Of a stretch of 64,000 bases of DNA, positions 63,198 to 64,000 are shown in pieces; the first letter of the stretch is position 1, and each line of letters opens with the position of its first letter. The notes beneath the pieces are model-generated. The model searched no databases. It was not told the DNA's origin and saw only the letters and a list, made by a program, of their open reading frames with translations. This DNA is from CCMP332 sp040218795 (GTDB taxonomy: Bacteria > Bacteroidota > Bacteroidia > Cytophagales > CCMP332). Location of the stretch: NCBI GenBank assembly GCA_040218795.1, contig JAVJQT010000007.1, positions 124,001 to 188,000 of the forward strand. Direction: 5' to 3'. Made by a program: the position numbers and the translations under genes.

Positions 63198-63252
63198 AAT
63201 CCTTTGATTTAATCGTTGGATTATAGAACTTTAAACTCTAAAACAAAATACT

Positions 63253-64000
63253 ATGGCACTGGTAATTGTAGGAGCTCTCTTATTCCTTCTTGTATTTTTG
63301 ATCTTTCTTTTTAGGTTTATTATTGATAAACGAACGTCAGAATATTTAGAAGAAGGCAAACATGCAGATTCTCATCATTTAGAAAAGAAATACGAAGTTT
63401 CAAATATTCATAAATATTCTGGGCTTCTTGCCAATATAGGATTGGTGATAAGTTTGGGAATCGTAATAACCGCCTTTGAATGGAAGGATTACGATGAAAA
63501 ATCAACAATAGATTTAGGCTCTGTTGAGGATAATTTTGAAGATGTAATTGAAATTCCGCCAACCCAACAACCACCTCCACCACCGCCTAAAGTTCAGCAA
63601 CCTGAAATCATCGAAGTGCCCGATGAAGAAGAAATTGAAGAAGAAATAGAGGTAAATCTGGATGTAGAGGTTACAGAAGAGACCGTAATTGAAGAAGTTG
63701 TGGTTGAAGATGAGCCTGAGGAAGAACAAGTTGAGCAGGTATTTTTAATAGTGGAAGACCAACCCGAACCTAAAGGTGGAATGGGTGCTTTCTATGAATA
63801 TCTTGGTAAAAATATCCGTTATCCCGAACAAGCCAGAAGAATGGGTGTGGAAGGCAGAGTATTTGTGGAGTTTGTAGTAGATAAAGACGGTGCTCTGACC
63901 AATGTAAAAGTAGTAAAAGGCATTGGCGCCGGTTGCGATGAAGAAGCCGTAAGGATTGTAAAATCATCGCCTAACTGGACTCCGGGCCGTCAAAGGGGAA
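63253..64000 (+). CDS. Energy transducer TonB family protein (3' end outside window)
   Basis: The open frame from the ATG at 63253 runs off the right edge (249 codons visible). There are two hydrophobic segments, about 2-24 and 64-81, rather than the single anchor of classical TonB. Then come a Pro stretch (PPTQQPPPPPPK), a very acidic Glu/Val-rich linker (about 115-165) and the start of the TonB C-terminal domain: IRYPEQARRMGVEGRVFVEFVVDKDG and VVKGIGAGCDEEAVRIVKSSP.W.PG. TonB couples the proton-motive force to outer-membrane transporters. It is the last gene of the ruvA-sprA-gcvH-vanZ run. Confidence 0.92.
   Translation, partial: MALVIVGALLFLLVFLIFLFRFIIDKRTSEYLEEGKHADSHHLEKKYEVSNIHKYSGLLANIGLVISLGIVITAFEWKDYDEKSTIDLGSVEDNFEDVIEIPPTQQPPPPPPKVQQPEIIEVPDEEEIEEEIEVNLDVEVTEETVIEEVVVEDEPEEEQVEQVFLIVEDQPEPKGGMGAFYEYLGKNIRYPEQARRMGVEGRVFVEFVVDKDGALTNVKVVKGIGAGCDEEAVRIVKSSPNWTPGRQRG

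Overview
The window is AT-rich DNA from a member of the Bacteroidota, most likely a free-living, non-gut lineage such as the Cytophagales or a relative. The evidence is SprA (the outer-membrane translocon of the type IX secretion system, T9SS), at least six secreted proteins with T9SS C-terminal sorting domains, many SPII lipoproteins, several TTG starts, no consistent Shine-Dalgarno sequences, and families typical of the phylum (DUF4837, DUF2490, AsnA-type asparagine synthetase, a Gln-containing dihydroorotase motif, pyruvate carboxylase). No rRNA, CRISPR array, prophage or intact insertion sequence was seen. One tRNA, tRNA-Leu(CAA), is present with a good terminator. No gene-free stretch exceeds 300 bases.

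Layout. 1-5.4 kb: a giant T9SS surface protein (5' end cut by the window) with three large internal repeats and an endosialidase-type chaperone domain. 5.7-18 kb: housekeeping and metabolic genes on both strands (S33 hydrolase, MsrB, pyruvate carboxylase, GIY-YIG protein, M1 peptidase, dihydroorotase, MoxR ATPase, an alkylglycerol-monooxygenase-like hydroxylase overlapping a DHFR-family reductase). 18-27 kb: secreted proteins, including a MauG-type cytochrome c peroxidase, a T9SS protein split by an in-frame TGA, asnA, a tandem trio of T9SS proteins joined by ATGA overlaps with a duplicated junction sequence, and another T9SS protein. 27-30.7 kb: a run of small, mostly unrecognised genes (DUF2007, NTR-like, two membrane proteins, FHA) punctuated by six copies of a roughly 32-nt imperfect hairpin repeat. 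31-33 kb: tRNA-Leu and small genes. 34-42.2 kb: a tightly packed plus-strand operon, phoH to DUF2490. 42.2-50 kb: mixed genes (thioesterase-like, cytochrome oxidase subunit III-like, Fe-alcohol dehydrogenase, AlkB, a second hydroxylase, RlpA-SPOR, an OlsF-like ornithine-lipid synthase, a cysteine-less thioredoxin-fold protein, an ADP-ribosylglycohydrolase). 51-64 kb: DUF4837, maeB, ruvA, sprA, gcvH, vanZ-like and TonB (cut by the window end).

How it fits together. SprA would carry the T9SS cargo found elsewhere in the window across the outer membrane. Pyruvate carboxylase and malic enzyme act at the pyruvate/C4 node. Several enzymes concern membrane lipids (two AGMO-like hydroxylases and the OlsF-like acyltransferase). 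The least explained feature is the hairpin repeat family at 26.96-29.80 kb. It has an 11-10-11 architecture, a recurrent A-A mismatch at the same stem position and one compensatory base-pair change, and it lies at or near gene starts in the small-gene run.
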